The notes under the pieces are model-generated. The model saw only the letters and a list, made by a program, of their open reading frames with translations, was not told the origin of the DNA and did no database searches. Of a stretch of DNA of 64,000 nucleotides, positions 10,600-23,300 are shown one piece after another (positions within the stretch are counted from its first letter, which is position 1; each line of letters starts with the position of its first letter). The position numbers were made by a program, and so were the translations under genes. Where the stretch lies: the NCBI GenBank assembly GCA_013180625.2, contig SNVD02009519.1, forward strand, positions 1,702,501 to 1,766,500, written 5' to 3'. The DNA comes from Boswellia sacra (lineage: Eukaryota; Streptophyta; Magnoliopsida; Sapindales; Burseraceae).

Positions 10600-12370
10600 G
10601 CCTCGGCTATGCCAAACTTGAACGAACAAGATTACTTGCAGATTGTTTATGTTCTATTCCTGACAAGTTATAGGTTATTTTACGTCCTTCTAGTCACGTT
10701 CTTGTCATCTAACTTCAAACCATTACTATATATGAACCACATATGTAACCAATCTATTGTTTTTAATTCAGGCCCCTGCTCTCTGCTGAGAAGAAATGCG
10801 ACAGCGAAAACTTGCTCCTGATTGTGTTTAATGAATATATTTTTCGAGTCATCAGCCAAAAGAATAAAGGCTTCAACATTTGCAAGTGCCTGAAAAGTTC
10901 TGGTTGAGACACGGAGGTTAGATGAGGAAAGGTTACTCTGAGCCCAACCAACAAGTTATTCTCCAAAGAATCACCATCTTTTAGATTATAAATTTCATCC
11001 AGTGCCCGTAGTTGCAGTTGTATTCCCTTGGGAAATGTATACATATATGGTTTAGGGCTGATTTTCAAATATCTTATTTTTGAGTTAATTTCAATGGATA
11101 TCCTCATGTTTTACTTTAACTGCAAGCCAAAAGCATCTTTCGAAGTCATCACGTTCCTGTATAAACTTTTTGAACTTTATCAAAGGCGTCCTCATCAACG
11201 CGCGGATCTTGTCATATCATTTCCTAAAAAAGGGCCCAGAAAATACTTCATGGTACGTCAAGCTATTTACTTTACAATTTTACTCTTCTTTTTCAGTAAA
11301 TGCCGTGACAAAATCCAACAATATATAAAGGTGTCCTGTGATGTTTAAATAAACATATCAAAGAAAATTGATGGTTCTTTTAGATACAGTTTTCGCTTGA
11401 TATCAACATAAAATTACGAGGATAGTCACTAAAATTAACCTTTTCATATTTTGTAGAAATATGCTTGCAATTTTGGCCTTAAAATTTCTTTTTTTCTTTC
11501 ATCCTCCGTAGACCAAATCGTGACACAAAAGCGATAAAGTTCTTACTCTAGTAAAAATTGTTAAAGCACTAAAATTAAACCAGATATGGGACAACAGGTG
11601 ATAAACAATTTGGAATGCATACATCTAATCAATGAATAAACACTAATACTTTTAACTTATATATTCCTACTGGTTTGTATATAAGTAACGGAGAAAGCAA
11701 ATGTGACCAATAGAATTCCTTCATGGTTGCTCCATATCGTTGTTACTCTAAACAATAGGCACATACTGATATCCCTTGGCACGTACGGGAGAAGAAAGAA
11801 GTTGAATGCAAACATAAAGTGCATGCTAGCTAGTATTCTTTGACTTAATAAAGTATCCATGAAACGCATATATGAGTGTGTACTTACACGACCAAAGACG
11901 CTAAATTTCCTAGAGGGAGTAGCACACTTTATATTTGAGCCAATTCTTCAGTCACTAAATTAGAAATACGCTTAAAACTAGAATGAGAGTCGACAAGCGA
12001 ATGGTATTTGCAAGTAAATAACTTTGCTGCTGGTGATTGTGATTTAATTAAAGCATGCTTAAAGCGGTCATATGTATCCTTCAGAAATTTTGACTCAAAA
12101 GGATTCAATTTTTTTTTTTAAAAGCAGAATTAAAGCACATTAAATTGTTCAGATCTTAATGCTGCAGTTAGATCAAACATATATAAAAAGGCCTGTAAAA
12201 AGAAACAGGTGGCAGACACTCTTGTCAAACGAACGCCCCAAGAAAAGAATGTTGAATGTAGAGCGTGGAGATTTTTGAGGTTCCATTCCTCCATCAAGCA
12301 ATAAATAAGAAGACTCTGCCTTGGCGAGATGGTCAAATAGGAGATCTATTAAGATCGAATTCATAATATT
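10600..12370 (-). pseudogene. Second CNGC-like pseudogene, parallel to the copy at 20-24 kb
   Basis: Homologous to the broken gene at 20317-23601 and its upstream region. 12061-12364 matches 23820-24100 (upstream region). 11657-11869 matches exon 3 (HFMFAFNFFLLPYVPRDISM, then LVTFAFSVTYIQ). 10800-11000 matches the nucleotide-binding exon (NLKDGDSLENNLLVGL, then in another frame LANVEAFILLADDSKNIF). Exons 2, 4, 5 and 6 are absent, so it is a deletion derivative. It lacks the transposon insertion that splits exon 7 of the other copy and so shows the empty site (TTCTTTGGAGAATAACTTG). Confidence 0.75.
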
Positions 12371-13072
12371 ATATACTATTCTTGTTCTTTTTGAATAATG
12401 AGTTCAATATTAGTAAAGCATAGCAACCATAAGTACATTAAGCACGCACATTTCTCTTAAAAAAAATTTTACAATAAATCTGATATAGAGACAAACTTTC
12501 AAGTAATATTGCAAGAAATGAGAGAAAGTAACGGAAAAAATTAAACTAAAATGGGGGTTATCCTTCAGTATAAAAATATATTGATTAATAACTTTTTTTT
12601 AAAATAAAAGTTGTAAATTACTTAAAAAACATTTGTAAATGTTAAAAAAGAAAGTTGTAAATGTTTTGGATACAACTACTACATTAGATGTACCCTGCCA
12701 TTTCCCTAAAATTGAGGTTATGAACTACAATCTTTATTCCAAAAATTAAACAACCATAACAAACCTACTAAATCAAATAATTGGAGATGCAAAATAATGA
12801 TTCCTATAAACTTAAATTTACCAATAAATAAATTCAAATTAGGAAATAAAAATCTAATTCCTACACCCAACTTAACTAGAAAACACAAACACCAAGAAAT
12901 TAAGGTTGGGGCAATATGGACCCCATAAATACTCTTAACACCTCATTTCTCCAAAAAAAAATATATCTACATTTTAAAATTTAAAATTTATTTGATACGC
13001 CCATTTAATGCCGTTTACACCCTTAAATAGATAGATTAATTTAAAATAATTATTCTATGAAAAAACAAAGTG
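12371..13072. other. AT-rich intergenic sequence, nothing recognised
   Basis: Runs of A and T with no open frame of note, no tRNA-like boxes and no terminal repeats that I can pair. It ends at the Mutator-like element's target duplication (13073). Confidence 0.5.
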
Positions 13073-13527
13073 ATAAAATTCGGACAATCATAAAAAACTA
13101 CTCCTGAAGACCTAAGGTTTGTGAAATCATTATTCATAGACAAGATTTGAATTTTTTAATCAAACACTTCCCCAACTTTTTTAAGATGCATCACAAGCTC
13201 CGCTAAGCCGTTTGCCACTGTTTTCTATAAGGATAAATACGTAAATTAATCAATCAACTCAAGTTAGCCATCTTAGACAGCTGTGCACTTTGTATTAATC
13301 GACAAGTTCCAATCTTTTTCACTTACAAGTCAGACTAAGAAAAATTGAAAATCCCGTCTTCTTCCACATCAAGGCTGAGTTTATTTGGTTTTCATATTCA
13401 TCGTAGCCGTCAAATCGAGATATATTCTATAAGGTAAGCTAACACTACTAACTTTATAAGATATTCCGCCATCTGTGGTAAAGAAGATAAAGAAGGCAAG
13501 GGAAAATAGCAGAGATGCCCGAGTGAT

Positions 13528-14580
13528 ATGGTGTGGTGGCTTGGATTTGAAGTGGTTGATGAAGGCAAGGTCTTTGTGGTCAACTTAAACAAGGCTTATT
13601 GCTCATGTGAGATGTTTCAAATGATTGGTATTTATCGCTGTTACGGATCGCTTCCGCTGCGCACAACAATAATTTTTCAACAAATGGGCCACCATATATG
13701 GAACAAGTATCTAGCCCAAAAGACTAGTCTATTAGATGGAGGAACTCCTCCCATATATAAGCCCCATGACCTTCCCTTAACCAATTAATGTGGGACTCCC
13801 AATGAGGATTATCCAAATGGGACTCCACATTTACAACAATCCCCCTCCTCAGACAAGGCCCTGGCGGGTGGCGACGCCATCCTTGTCTGAACAACCAATG
13901 ATAATCCTCCACAAAGACAAGGCCCATGCTCCTTGTCTGAATCAAACGAGTCCACACATTGCTGTCTTGGGTTGGCTCTGATACCACTTATTACGGATCG
14001 CTTCCGCTGCGCACAACAATAATTTTTCAACAAATGGGCCACCATATATGGAACAAGTATCCAGCCCAAAAGACTAGTCTATTAGGTGGAGGAACTCCTC
14101 CCATATATAAACCTCATGACCTTCCCTTAACCAATCAATGTGGGACTCCCAATGAAGATTATCCAAATGGGGACTCCACATCTACAACAATCGTAAACAT
14201 TCAGTGGCATGTATACATGAGAGAAGGATTGACGAAGCTGATATTGTGGACAAGATTTTGAAGAAGAATAGGTATTTAGCCACTTATCAACACCATATCA
14301 AACCTGTTCCTGATCAATCCGAGTAGCCAACTGTTGCATGCAACAAAATGGAACCATCTTATAAGAAATCAAAGCGTGGAAGACCTCGCAAAGCTAGAAG
14401 GAAAGAACTTGGTGAAGAAACCTGCTAGGCCTCCAAGCTGTTCACTCTGATCAAGTGCTCATATTGCAAGGCTGTTGGTCATAGGCTGTTGGTCATAATA
14501 AAAAGACATGCAGTAAAATGCTTGATAGAAAAGGGGTTTCAACTCAAGAAAATGGAGGATGAGGGATGCTCGTGATGTGG
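13528..14580 (+). pseudogene. MULE transposase C-terminus (SWIM zinc finger), interrupted
   Basis: Before the insertion the plus strand reads VVDEGKVFVVNLNKAYCSCE and then MFQMIGIY, the CxC half of a SWIM finger. After the insertion it continues KHSVACIHERRIDEADIV, then KNRYLATYQHHIKPVPDQSE, a stop (TAG, where family members usually have Trp), then KKSKRGRPRKARRKELGEET. A CSYCKAVGH knuckle-like segment follows. This order (SWIM, PVP linker, GRPRK basic stretch, CCHC-like knuckle) is the usual tail of plant Mutator transposases. The DDE catalytic domain is missing. The insertion at 13639-14189 falls between the CxC and CxH halves of the finger. Confidence 0.8.
13639..14189 (-). mobile_element. 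TRIM (terminal-repeat retrotransposon in miniature)
   Basis: Two direct repeats of about 200 bp (13639-13838 and 13989-14189; TGTTACGG..CAACA, with one base changed at the start of the right copy) flank a 150-bp interior. On the minus strand a primer-binding site TGGTATCAGAGC (13986-13975) sits just inside the right LTR. A purine tract (GAGGAGGGGG) precedes the left LTR. So the element is minus-oriented, has all cis signals and no coding capacity. Flanks are ATCGC (13634-13638) and ATCGT (14190-14194), a 5-bp duplication with one mismatch. It is inserted in the MULE transposase. Confidence 0.9.
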
Positions 14581-15364
14581 TGCATCTATTTGGTGTCTCA
14601 TGTGGTGCTTCTACTTGAATATTTTGGAAAATGATGCTTACAATAGTTCAAGTATCATTAGTGATTGGTTTTCAAAGTCAGTCGTTTCATATTGAATTGA
14701 ACTTGTAATCTTTTTTTGTTTGACAGTCTCATGTTTTGGATCTAAATCTTGGGAGTTGAATACTAAATTTGAATATTGGATTTAATTGTTGGATTTTATA
14801 CCCTGGATTATGCTAAATTCAGAGGTCCGATTTATTTTCCATGCATGTTATTTTACATAATTTTTAGTATAAAATTAAACAAGTAAAAAATTAATTAAGC
14901 TTGCCCAGTAGAGTACAATGTTTCAGCTTTTAATCTTGGTGGGTTTTTGAGAAGATGACCTGAACAGGGAAGAAGTTGGCTTTCATGAAGAGCGGCGCTG
15001 CATTCCCACACTCTAGAAACTTTATAAAATGATATTACTTTTTCTTTAAATTTTTTTTACACTAATACAAATTTAAGTGGCCCATGCGTCAGTCGAGTGC
15101 AATAACTTGTCTCCTCTTAAAATATTAAAAAGAGCCGTAAAATAAGGAACTTGTCTTCTCTTAGAAAATTAATAAGGGTTATAAAGGTAATTATCATATG
15201 ACTTTTTTTATCGACAACGGTGGCAAACGACTTAGCGGCGTTTGTGATCCATTTTCAAAAAGTTGGGGAAGGTGGGGGATTAAAAATAACCCAAACCTTG
15301 TCTATAAATGATGATTTCATAAACCTTAATTAGGAGTGGTTTGGAAGATTGCCCAATAAAATTC

Positions 15365-17798
15365 ATTAAAACATCAATCCATGAATTTTTTTTCCTCGTT
15401 AGGAAGTTTAAGAAAAGTAATTCTAATTGAAATCTTATATTTATACTTGTTTAATCAAGATAAACATTTATAAAATGTCTCTTATCCCTCCAAACAAATT
15501 AAATCTTAATCAATTTTCTCTTTAAAACCCCAGCTTCTCCTTCCAACCAAATCTTAACCAATTTTCTGTTTACAACGCAGTTTTTCTCTCCAACGTCCAA
15601 ATCTTAATTAAGGGAAAAAAAAAACCTGGAAGGGAAACTAAATCAAGAGCAATTAGAGACGTAAGAGAAAAAAGTCAGCAAGCTGCGACAAAAGTTCTTA
15701 AATTATAAATACTTTTTGTTTTTGTTTGGTTATAAAAAAATTAAAAAAAAGAAGAAAATAGCACACATATTTGAAACAGGATAAATTAGAATTAGTTTGT
15801 TGACCTTTTTATTTAGTAAAAAAAAAAGGAGTTGAATATGATAAAGAAAAAGAAGGCAAAAATAAAAAATTAGAGAATTAGTGGGTATCGAGTAGTTTAG
15901 TCTTTTAACTTTTAAATAAAATTGGGGTTTTACTGAGTGTTGTCACGGGTTCATATAACCCCACCCAAAAAGTAAATACTAATTAAATTAATTATTAAAA
16001 CTATTGATTAGGAAATTGATAGATATTCAATTATGTATTGTTTTATGTTAATTTTTTTATTCTTCGTTGTTATTTTTTTTGGTATTTTTTGATGTTTTGG
16101 TGTTGTTTTGATGTTTGAAAGAATTTTAGAAGAGTTTGCATAAAAATTGAGAAAAATCCATCACTTCCACCTCTATTGGACATCTAACTTCTCGGAATTA
16201 ACTATACTGATCTACAATGAACTAAATTTTAAGCCATATATCGTTGGAAAGCTTTGGAAGTCTCATTTGTAGAAAATTGTATGGTTCGTGATTTCGAGTT
16301 ATATATAGAAAGTTATAGTAAGAAAAACGAGAGTAGTACAAGACTGTATTTTTGCACGAATTTACTATTAATTTCACCAAAAATATATATCAAAAACCCA
16401 AACAATTCTTCCACAAGCCCAAGCTATTCATCAAGACTCCAGGCCCTCCCTCAAAAGTCCAGGCCTTGTTTGATGAAGTCCAAGCCTTAATCAAACCCCA
16501 ACCCGTGCAAGTTAGTGGAAGTTCGTGGAAGTTGGAAGTTGGGGAAATCAATCCTAGCCATTGGTGTTGAAGTGATCCTAGCATTCCATCTTGACTTAGA
16601 ACTTCTATAAATTGAGAGTTAAATTCTTCTCAAAGGAAGTCAGATTTAATGTCTTGTATTATCTCTTGTATTTCTCTTTAAGTTTATAGAAATTGTCTGT
16701 AAGTAAGGCTAAAGTTCTTGGTAAGGTTAGTAAATCTATTTCTCTACTTTGATTCTTCTTCAAAAGTTATAAAGTTCCTAAGTTTGTATATGCTTTTAAA
16801 CTCTTTCCTATCTCTTATTTCTTTTTAATCCAGTAGTTATAATTCCCAATTTTATATAAGTTCAGTCATGCTTTTTATGTGATTTGTGTTGAATTATAAT
16901 TATTACTGATATTTTCATTTTATGAGTTGATCTTTTATTGCAATATTATCAATTGATATATTGTCGATCTTAGATGACTTATAAGGATGAAAATTGTTGG
17001 GGTGAATATAGCTTGTAAAGAGTTTATGTATATCAGATATATTCGTTTATCCATATTTTCCGATTGATTGTTTGGGATGTGAAGCTTTCAATTTGAGTTA
17101 TAAATGTTGAATCAAAGTAGAGATTATGCAAAGCATGTTAATGATTTTCGATGCCTTACCTCTCATTTATTAGTGATTTATTTTAAATTTATTCATATCT
17201 TGTCTCTTCCATTATTGGTTTCTTCCTTAAGTTTCATTGCAATTTTATCTTTTCCATATCAATTTCATTAACTAATTTTCTGCTTTAGCGTTTTGTTTTG
17301 CTAACCGAATTTGTCAAAAGCCTACTCATGGATTCGACACCTCAATCTATATTGCAATAACCATAGTGTATTTTGAGCGTAAATAGAAATCAACTCCAAT
17401 TATAATTTTTTTTAATGGAAAAATTGAATAAGATGTCCCAAATCAGGGGGTTTCTTTGATAAATGATCATGTTTTTAAAATTTGCATGCCATGACTATGT
17501 TTTGATGTCTTGTAGTAACTCAACAAAAGTTATACTTATTTCCATCAAATCTAGGAAGTTCTTGTTCCATCTTGAATTAACTGCTTTACTTTGCCCTACT
17601 GACACCTTTGAACTCTGCCTTCCTAGCAACTCTAACAGGCTTTATAGACTTTGAGACCTTCGTGGTTCGACTCTATTAGGTCTTTCTTTGCGTCTGCTTC
17701 TCTCACAGGTCTTCCTTAGATCTTTGCGTCAACTACCTAGCTCTGATGACTCCTCCAACTTAGCACTGAGATTGCTCTTCACACAACCTTTCAACCTA
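15365..17798. other. AT-rich sequence, probably decayed LTR-element debris
   Basis: No coding region is supported. Near 16480-16720 there is a TATA-like CTTCTATAAATTGAGAG followed by T-rich sequence with GTATT words, which looks like LTR or promoter sequence. I cannot find a second copy in the window. 17500-17798 lies directly 3' (minus strand) of a primer-binding site and may be the internal region of the element whose LTR is at 17845-18180. Confidence 0.4.
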
Positions 17799-18180
17799 GC
17801 TCTGATACCATTTTGTTGGAATTTGGCTTACTGTGATACCACTTTGTTAGAGAACAACTAGTCAACTAAAACAAGCTCAAGCAAATACAAGAATATAATA
17901 AAGAAGAAACCATTAACTCTTGGACACTTCTCTATATCTTCTTATTTATTTTTAATGAAATTGACAAATTACAAAGACTTATATAGTAGACTCAATCATA
18001 ATCCGACTCAGATCATGAATACTAATATTTCTAAAATAAATCAAACAATTAATTTAAACCAAAACTAATTAAGAATATTAATCCTCCCATAACATGTCTC
18101 CTAATGTGATTGAGACTTTAATCATATTTTAATTTAACCTTTAAATTCTAAATAAACTCTTAAGCTTTATTTAAACGTCT
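17799..18180 (-). mobile_element. LTR and primer-binding site of a copia-like fragment
   Basis: On the minus strand TGGTATCAGAGC lies at 17810-17799 and a second, degenerate TGGTATCACAG at 17842-17832. The LTR is taken to end CTCTAACA at 17845. The other LTR boundary is about 18180, exactly where homology to CNGC exon 2 resumes. It therefore interrupts a CNGC copy. No gag follows downstream, and the second LTR was not found. Confidence 0.5.
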
Positions 18181-18182
18181 AA

Positions 18183-18950
18183 TATCTTATTCCACTTATG
18201 AAGGAATGGCTCTTGTGGATCAAGAACCTTCTTCCCGAATACCAAGACTTCTATCCAGAAAATTTTTATAAGAGTAAGATTTCAGTGTTCTCCTAATTCT
18301 CTTCATTCTCTCATTCCAAGCATTTCTCGAACTTCTTTGGACCATGTTAATAGTTGTTCGAAGTAAACTGAATGCATCACATAAATTCCCAGGATACTGT
18401 CCTTCAGGATTTTTCTCAATAAACCTGAACACCACATAATGGAGTGTTTTCAATTTAATGCATCCGCCAAACAAAAGCAAATAAAAGCACAAAAAAAATT
18501 TTTAAATAATAATTTTAAAATTATTAATATATATATATAGACACACACACAATCACAATAAAATGTTGTAGCCAGTGGTGAAAGAACTAACCTCACTAGC
18601 TTCTCTGATCAATTATTCGAGACTACAGTCAAATTCACGATGTAGTATCTAAACAAGCAAACCCGCTGAAACTCCGCATATACAAAAACTTGAACACACA
18701 ATTCAAAGACTTTTGAGCAAAAACTATTTGGACTAAGATTAGAAATGATTCGAAATGAAAAATGAGAATAAAAAATAAAAGTGATAGGGGAGACTTAATA
18801 ATGTTCATACATTTATAGGGAGTAGTTGATTCATCGAGTCATGAAGCAGAAGAAGACCTACTTTCATAAGATACTCAAATTCAACAAGGCGGGGAGGGAA
18901 GTTTCGAGGAACGGAGGAGGAGAGGAAGAGGGCAAGGGCTGATCTATTAT
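18183..18950 (-). pseudogene. CNGC1-like pseudogene, 5' part (leader, exon 1, start of exon 2)
   Basis: Matches the 5' end of the intact gene. The leader exon is at about 18835-18945 (AAGTTTCGAGGAA, shared with 29993-30005). Exon 1 is at about 18600-18640, where the start ATG is changed and a TGA replaces the Arg codon. Exon 2 (18183-18427) encodes FIEKNPEGQYPG, RRTLKSYSYKNFLDRSLG and then shifts frame by one base (to IREEGS, stop) where the intact gene reads SGKKVLDPQG. The exon is cut at 18183 by the LTR fragment. It could be the 5' half of the copy whose 3' half is at 8100-9405, split by later insertions (inference). Confidence 0.82.
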
Positions 18951-19319
18951 AACAAAATACTAAATGTGGGCACGTGGCCATATCTATTATAAGAGAAGGC
19001 TAGATGTAGAGATTAACTGAGATAAGTATTCTCGTTGGGATGTGGAAGAGTTGTAAAAGAGATATTTAAACAACAACGGATTGATAGATGAAATAAGAAA
19101 TAGTTTCAAGGGTGTATTGGGAGAAGAATAGAGTTTATAAAGGAAATTAGGTCTCTATTGGGAGAATGGTTTATAAAAGAAATTAAGTCAGGGAATTTTT
19201 CAAGTTGGATGAATGCATTAACTAAATCTTGTAAATATATATTTATATTTATAGATTGTAATATTATTTATTATTTGGAAGAGACAATTACAGAGTTGTA
19301 ATTAAACACCGAAAGGTGT

Positions 19320-19741
19320 TGTTAGCTCTGGAATATGGATGAAGATTTATAAACTTAAAAGAGTTAAAACCATTGATTAAGATTTATAACATTAATGAAG
19401 AGTTATAAATCCGAATTTAAGGGTATTACGAAACATTGTAACATTTATCGAGAGGTTGCATAGCGCACTATAAATAGGCATGATAGTCTTAATCAAAGAT
19501 GTACATTTCTCGTATTAGACAAATGGTTACTCTTACAAGTCCAACTCTTGCTAGTTCTTGTAATCATACAATTCTCATAAGAGTGTTTTGGGGGTATTTC
19601 AGTATTGCTAACTGTCGTACTCCAGTTTTGTTGTATCCTGTTAGCAAAGTCCTATGAGTGGGGACAAATAAGGCCTTATAAGAAAGTGTTACAACAGGCC
19701 TCACAACCATTGATTTGTCTTATTTTGCTTTTGCGCTAACA
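19320..19741 (+). mobile_element. Possible solo LTR
   Basis: Starts TGTTAGCTCTGG and ends GCGCTAACA, with a TATA-like CACTATAAATAGG near 19470 and a T-rich 3' part. These are features of a plant copia LTR of about 420 bp. No matching 5-bp flanks and no second copy were found, so this is tentative. Confidence 0.4.
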
Positions 19742-19755
19742 TAAAAAATTACTAG

Positions 19756-19925
19756 TCAACCAAATAGAGTTAGGCCTACCGCATCAATAAGGCGATAATG
19801 CTCTTGATCTCTTGATTTCGACACCAGAATGTGAAACAATTTTTCCGTGATCTCCAAGTTCCCTAGAGAATTGCCGTGTTTTACCATCCTCTTAAGTCCA
19901 AAACTTGAGCTGACCTGAACAAATA
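19756..19925 (-). pseudogene. CNGC-like N-terminal exon remnant
   Basis: The DNA resembles 5520-5690 (both contain CAGGTCAGCTCA, TTGGACTTA, CTTGGAGATCA and CACATTCTGGTGTCGAAAT). It is a second decayed copy of the same N-terminal exon. It is frameshifted: the open minus-strand frame reads FGLKRMVKHGNSLGNLEIT and does not match the other copy's frame. It lies downstream of the broken CNGC copy at 20317-23601 and is not part of it. Confidence 0.6.
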
Positions 19926-20316
19926 AACACAAGTAGTTTAATTTTTTCTTTTTTTTCATATCACGACGCAGCTCTGTCCAATGTTCCTTATTCTTCGACC
20001 GTGGCAAGCATGAAAGGAAGAAAGAGAACATTTAAAACGGCCCAACTAAAGAGGCAGTTTAATTAAACATTTTTCAAAATGACAGATTAAATTTATTATT
20101 TAATATGTATATGTTAAGACGTAGATGTTGTCTAATTGATAGCCCCAATAAGTTCCTACGCTATGCAGACTTGAATGAAAAAGATCATAAAGTTGCAGAC
20201 CTTTTTTTTTAAAAAAAAAAAAAATCGTGAATAGCTTTAGGTTACTTTTCATCCTTCTGGTTACCTTCATGCCATACAAGTTCAAACCAGGGATATAAAC
20301 AGAATATCCGAGCAAT

Positions 20317-23300
20317 CTACTGTTGCCCGGCCGCTTGCTGCTGAGATGAAACGCGAGAGCCATTAATCTCTGACAGAAGCTCGCGATTGTATTTAACGAA
20401 TATATTTTTCGAGTCATCGGCCATAAGAAGAAAAGCTTCCACGTTTGTAAGCGCTTGAATGGTTTTGGTTGAAACAGGGAGGTTGAATGAGGAAGTGTCA
20501 CCGTGAGCCCAATCAACAAGTTCTCCTCTGTAGGGTTTCTATGGACAGCACAAAACTCCACATTGGTATGATATTTTCCACTTTGGGCCTAAGCCCTCAT
20601 GGATTTATTTTTGGATTCTATCCAAAATGCCTCATACCAATGGAATGCTTGTCCACATTTATATACATATCAATCCCCCCTCAAACAAAGGACCATTTTT
20701 TCTTCCCAAGCCTCCCCACAAATGATTATTCATTTGTATGCTTCATCGAGGCCTTTGTCTACCTCGAGAGCCATCCGCCTGCTTCATCGAGGCTGTCTTC
20801 CTACCTTACCTCGAGAGCTTGCTTCTATCTTTGTCTCCAAATAGAGCTCAACCACGGATCCGGAGGTCCACCACCTTTTGTTTGGATCTGAGAATTTTCA
20901 TCCCGAAACTCCACATTGGTATGATATTGTCCACTTTGGGACTAAGCCCTCATGGATTTGTTTTTGGATTCTACCCAAAAGGCCTCATACCAATGGAATG
21001 CTTGTCCACATTTATATACCCATGATCTTTCCCATGTCTAGCCAATGTGGGACTTTGATTGCACACCCAACATCCTCCAAAGAAAGGCACCATCTTTCAA
21101 ATGATAATTTTCCCTCGAAGTTGCAGTCGTAATCCCCCTGGAAGTGTAACTCCATAGGTTGCCTTGTAGCACAAAGAAAATCTCATCGATTGGGTCTCCC
21201 TCCCGAATAATGCGACAGCGCTCGGCATAGAAAACTGGTTTGACACAATCACACAGATCGTTCAACGCTGTTTCATTCCAGTTCTCAAACTCTTCTACCT
21301 TCACATACATTCAACAACAAGAATGAGAATAGATCCAATCGCCTCAGAAGTGAATATAATGTTGGATTAAGAATTAAAAGTTAGAAACTACAACTTCTTA
21401 TGGGTATGGGCTCAATACTATTTTCTTATATTCAATTTATGACCAACATTTTGTACGCAAAACTTTGTATATATTTATAGAATTGTTCGAAGAGCAAGGT
21501 CTCATTTAACATGGTTAAAGGAACTCACTTTCTTTAGCAGATCTAAGCAGAGTTCATGCTTTATTTCGCTTTGGAGGTCAATGGTAAGATTCTTGAGCAA
21601 AATTTCTACATCGACATCTCTGGTATCTTTCCACTTGTATGGCTCGGATTTCTTAATCTGTTGTTGCAGATTCCTAGAAAGTTTTCCAAAGTGCCGCCAC
21701 TGCTTTATCTCTTGAATCTTAGATGTTGCCTCCAATAAACATGTGGCTCTGAACTGGATAACCACCTGTTTCACAACCAACACGGCTCATGTATATCTAT
21801 TTGAAAATTACCTCATGCAACAATAAATTGAGAGATAACGAAACAACAAAACATATATACAAATGTCCCCCCTGTCTTTGTCCAATTAAAAAAATAAGTA
21901 AAATCACCCCACTTATGGTAATTGAAACGACAAAGATGTTTTCCCAGATGTCGGTACTTGTTTCAAGGCCTTGACCGAAGGCACTGCAATTAATCATTCA
22001 ATTTCAATGTATATTTCGGGAATTAACTCAGAATCTGAAGTACTTAATTGAATAATTGTAGGTGAAACGTCCAAGTTGGATGTAAAATGATAAAAGCAGC
22101 CATAAGTAGAAATGCAAATTATATTTACAAACCTGAGACTTTGCAGGCCCCATCGGAAACAATACAAGTTCCTCTGCAAACCATTTGCTGTGACCTCCAC
22201 AATACCAGACTGAAGAGCATCACTGAATATTCCAAAATCATAGATGTCTTTGTTTGGTGGGTTTGTAGGGCAAAAATCGTTTAGAAACGATCTGTTGTTT
22301 GATAATATGTCACTGCAGTAGAAAGACCCCTGGCTGCATTCAATATGATTTTTTATGCAGGCTTTCTTCCAGCATTCAGTCTCTATTTTAATAGCCAAAA
22401 AGTACCACAACGCTCCAATTACCTGATTAAATGAGCAACCAGGTTATTTTATTTTTTATTTTTTCTTAATTATTGGAGGATACGCACTTTTGAGAACTTG
22501 ACAGATCAACAAGTAAAGTTGAGCATGTAAATTGCTAGTACTACTTGATCTAGAGTTATAAACTTCAATTTTTTTTTCTAAATTCAAAGGCGATGCATAT
22601 AACATACGGTATGGTTGAAATCATTATCAACCAATATTTATACTTTGTAAGAATTTCTTCTAATTTGGATCTAAAATTTATTTTTTTCTTTGGCCCTCCT
22701 CCTTACTAGTTCCTGCCATGGCCCCCTAAGTTTTGAAATCTGTTCCCACCCTGGACCCGTCTTACATATTATAGAGTACAGACACATGCCTGGAAAATTT
22801 TTGGGAAGCTTGTCAAAGCAAAAGAATTAACCCAGACAAATATAGGACAAAAGCTGATAGAAATTTGTAATGACTGCATGTGAATGAATGAGTAATTTGT
22901 AGTACTTTTTAACTTACACTACTGGCTTGTATATATGTAACAGAGAAAGCAAATGTAGCCAATACAATTCCTTCATAGTTGCTCAAAATCGTTGCTGTTC
23001 TAAACAATGGGTACATTTTGACAGCCCTCGGCACGTATTGGAGGAGAAAGAAGTTGAATGCAAACATAAAGTGAATGCTAGTATTTCTTCGATTTATGAG
23101 CATCACCTGGACAGTTCATAGCCCGGAAGTCAAGCAAAAAATAATAATAATAATAAATAAATAAATACATATATACAATATTGCTTAACATTTACCTGTG
23201 GGATCGGAAGTATGACAAAAAGGTCAATCAGGAAGGAGAGCCACAGGCGTTTCCTTGCATTCGTTTGTAAATCAGTTCGCAGTTGGAAAATTGCATAGAT

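Larger units (their letters stand above)
13082..15355 (+). mobile_element. Mutator-like element (MULE) with 9-bp target duplication
   Basis: Terminal inverted repeats of roughly 200 bp pair 13082-13240 with 15190-15355. The left arm holds AAGGTTTGTGAAATCAT and CACTTCCCCAACTTTTT; the right arm holds their reverse complements with substitutions. The 9-mer ATAAAATTC flanks both ends (13073-13081 and 15356-15364), the duplication length typical of Mutator. Inside is a degenerate mudrA C-terminus and a nested TRIM. The outermost base of the right repeat is uncertain by one position. Confidence 0.85.

Noticed and set aside
20487..21132. Overlapping open frames of 81-134 codons on the plus strand
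   Set aside because: They lie in the direct repeats of the TRIM-like insertion and share no protein family signature.
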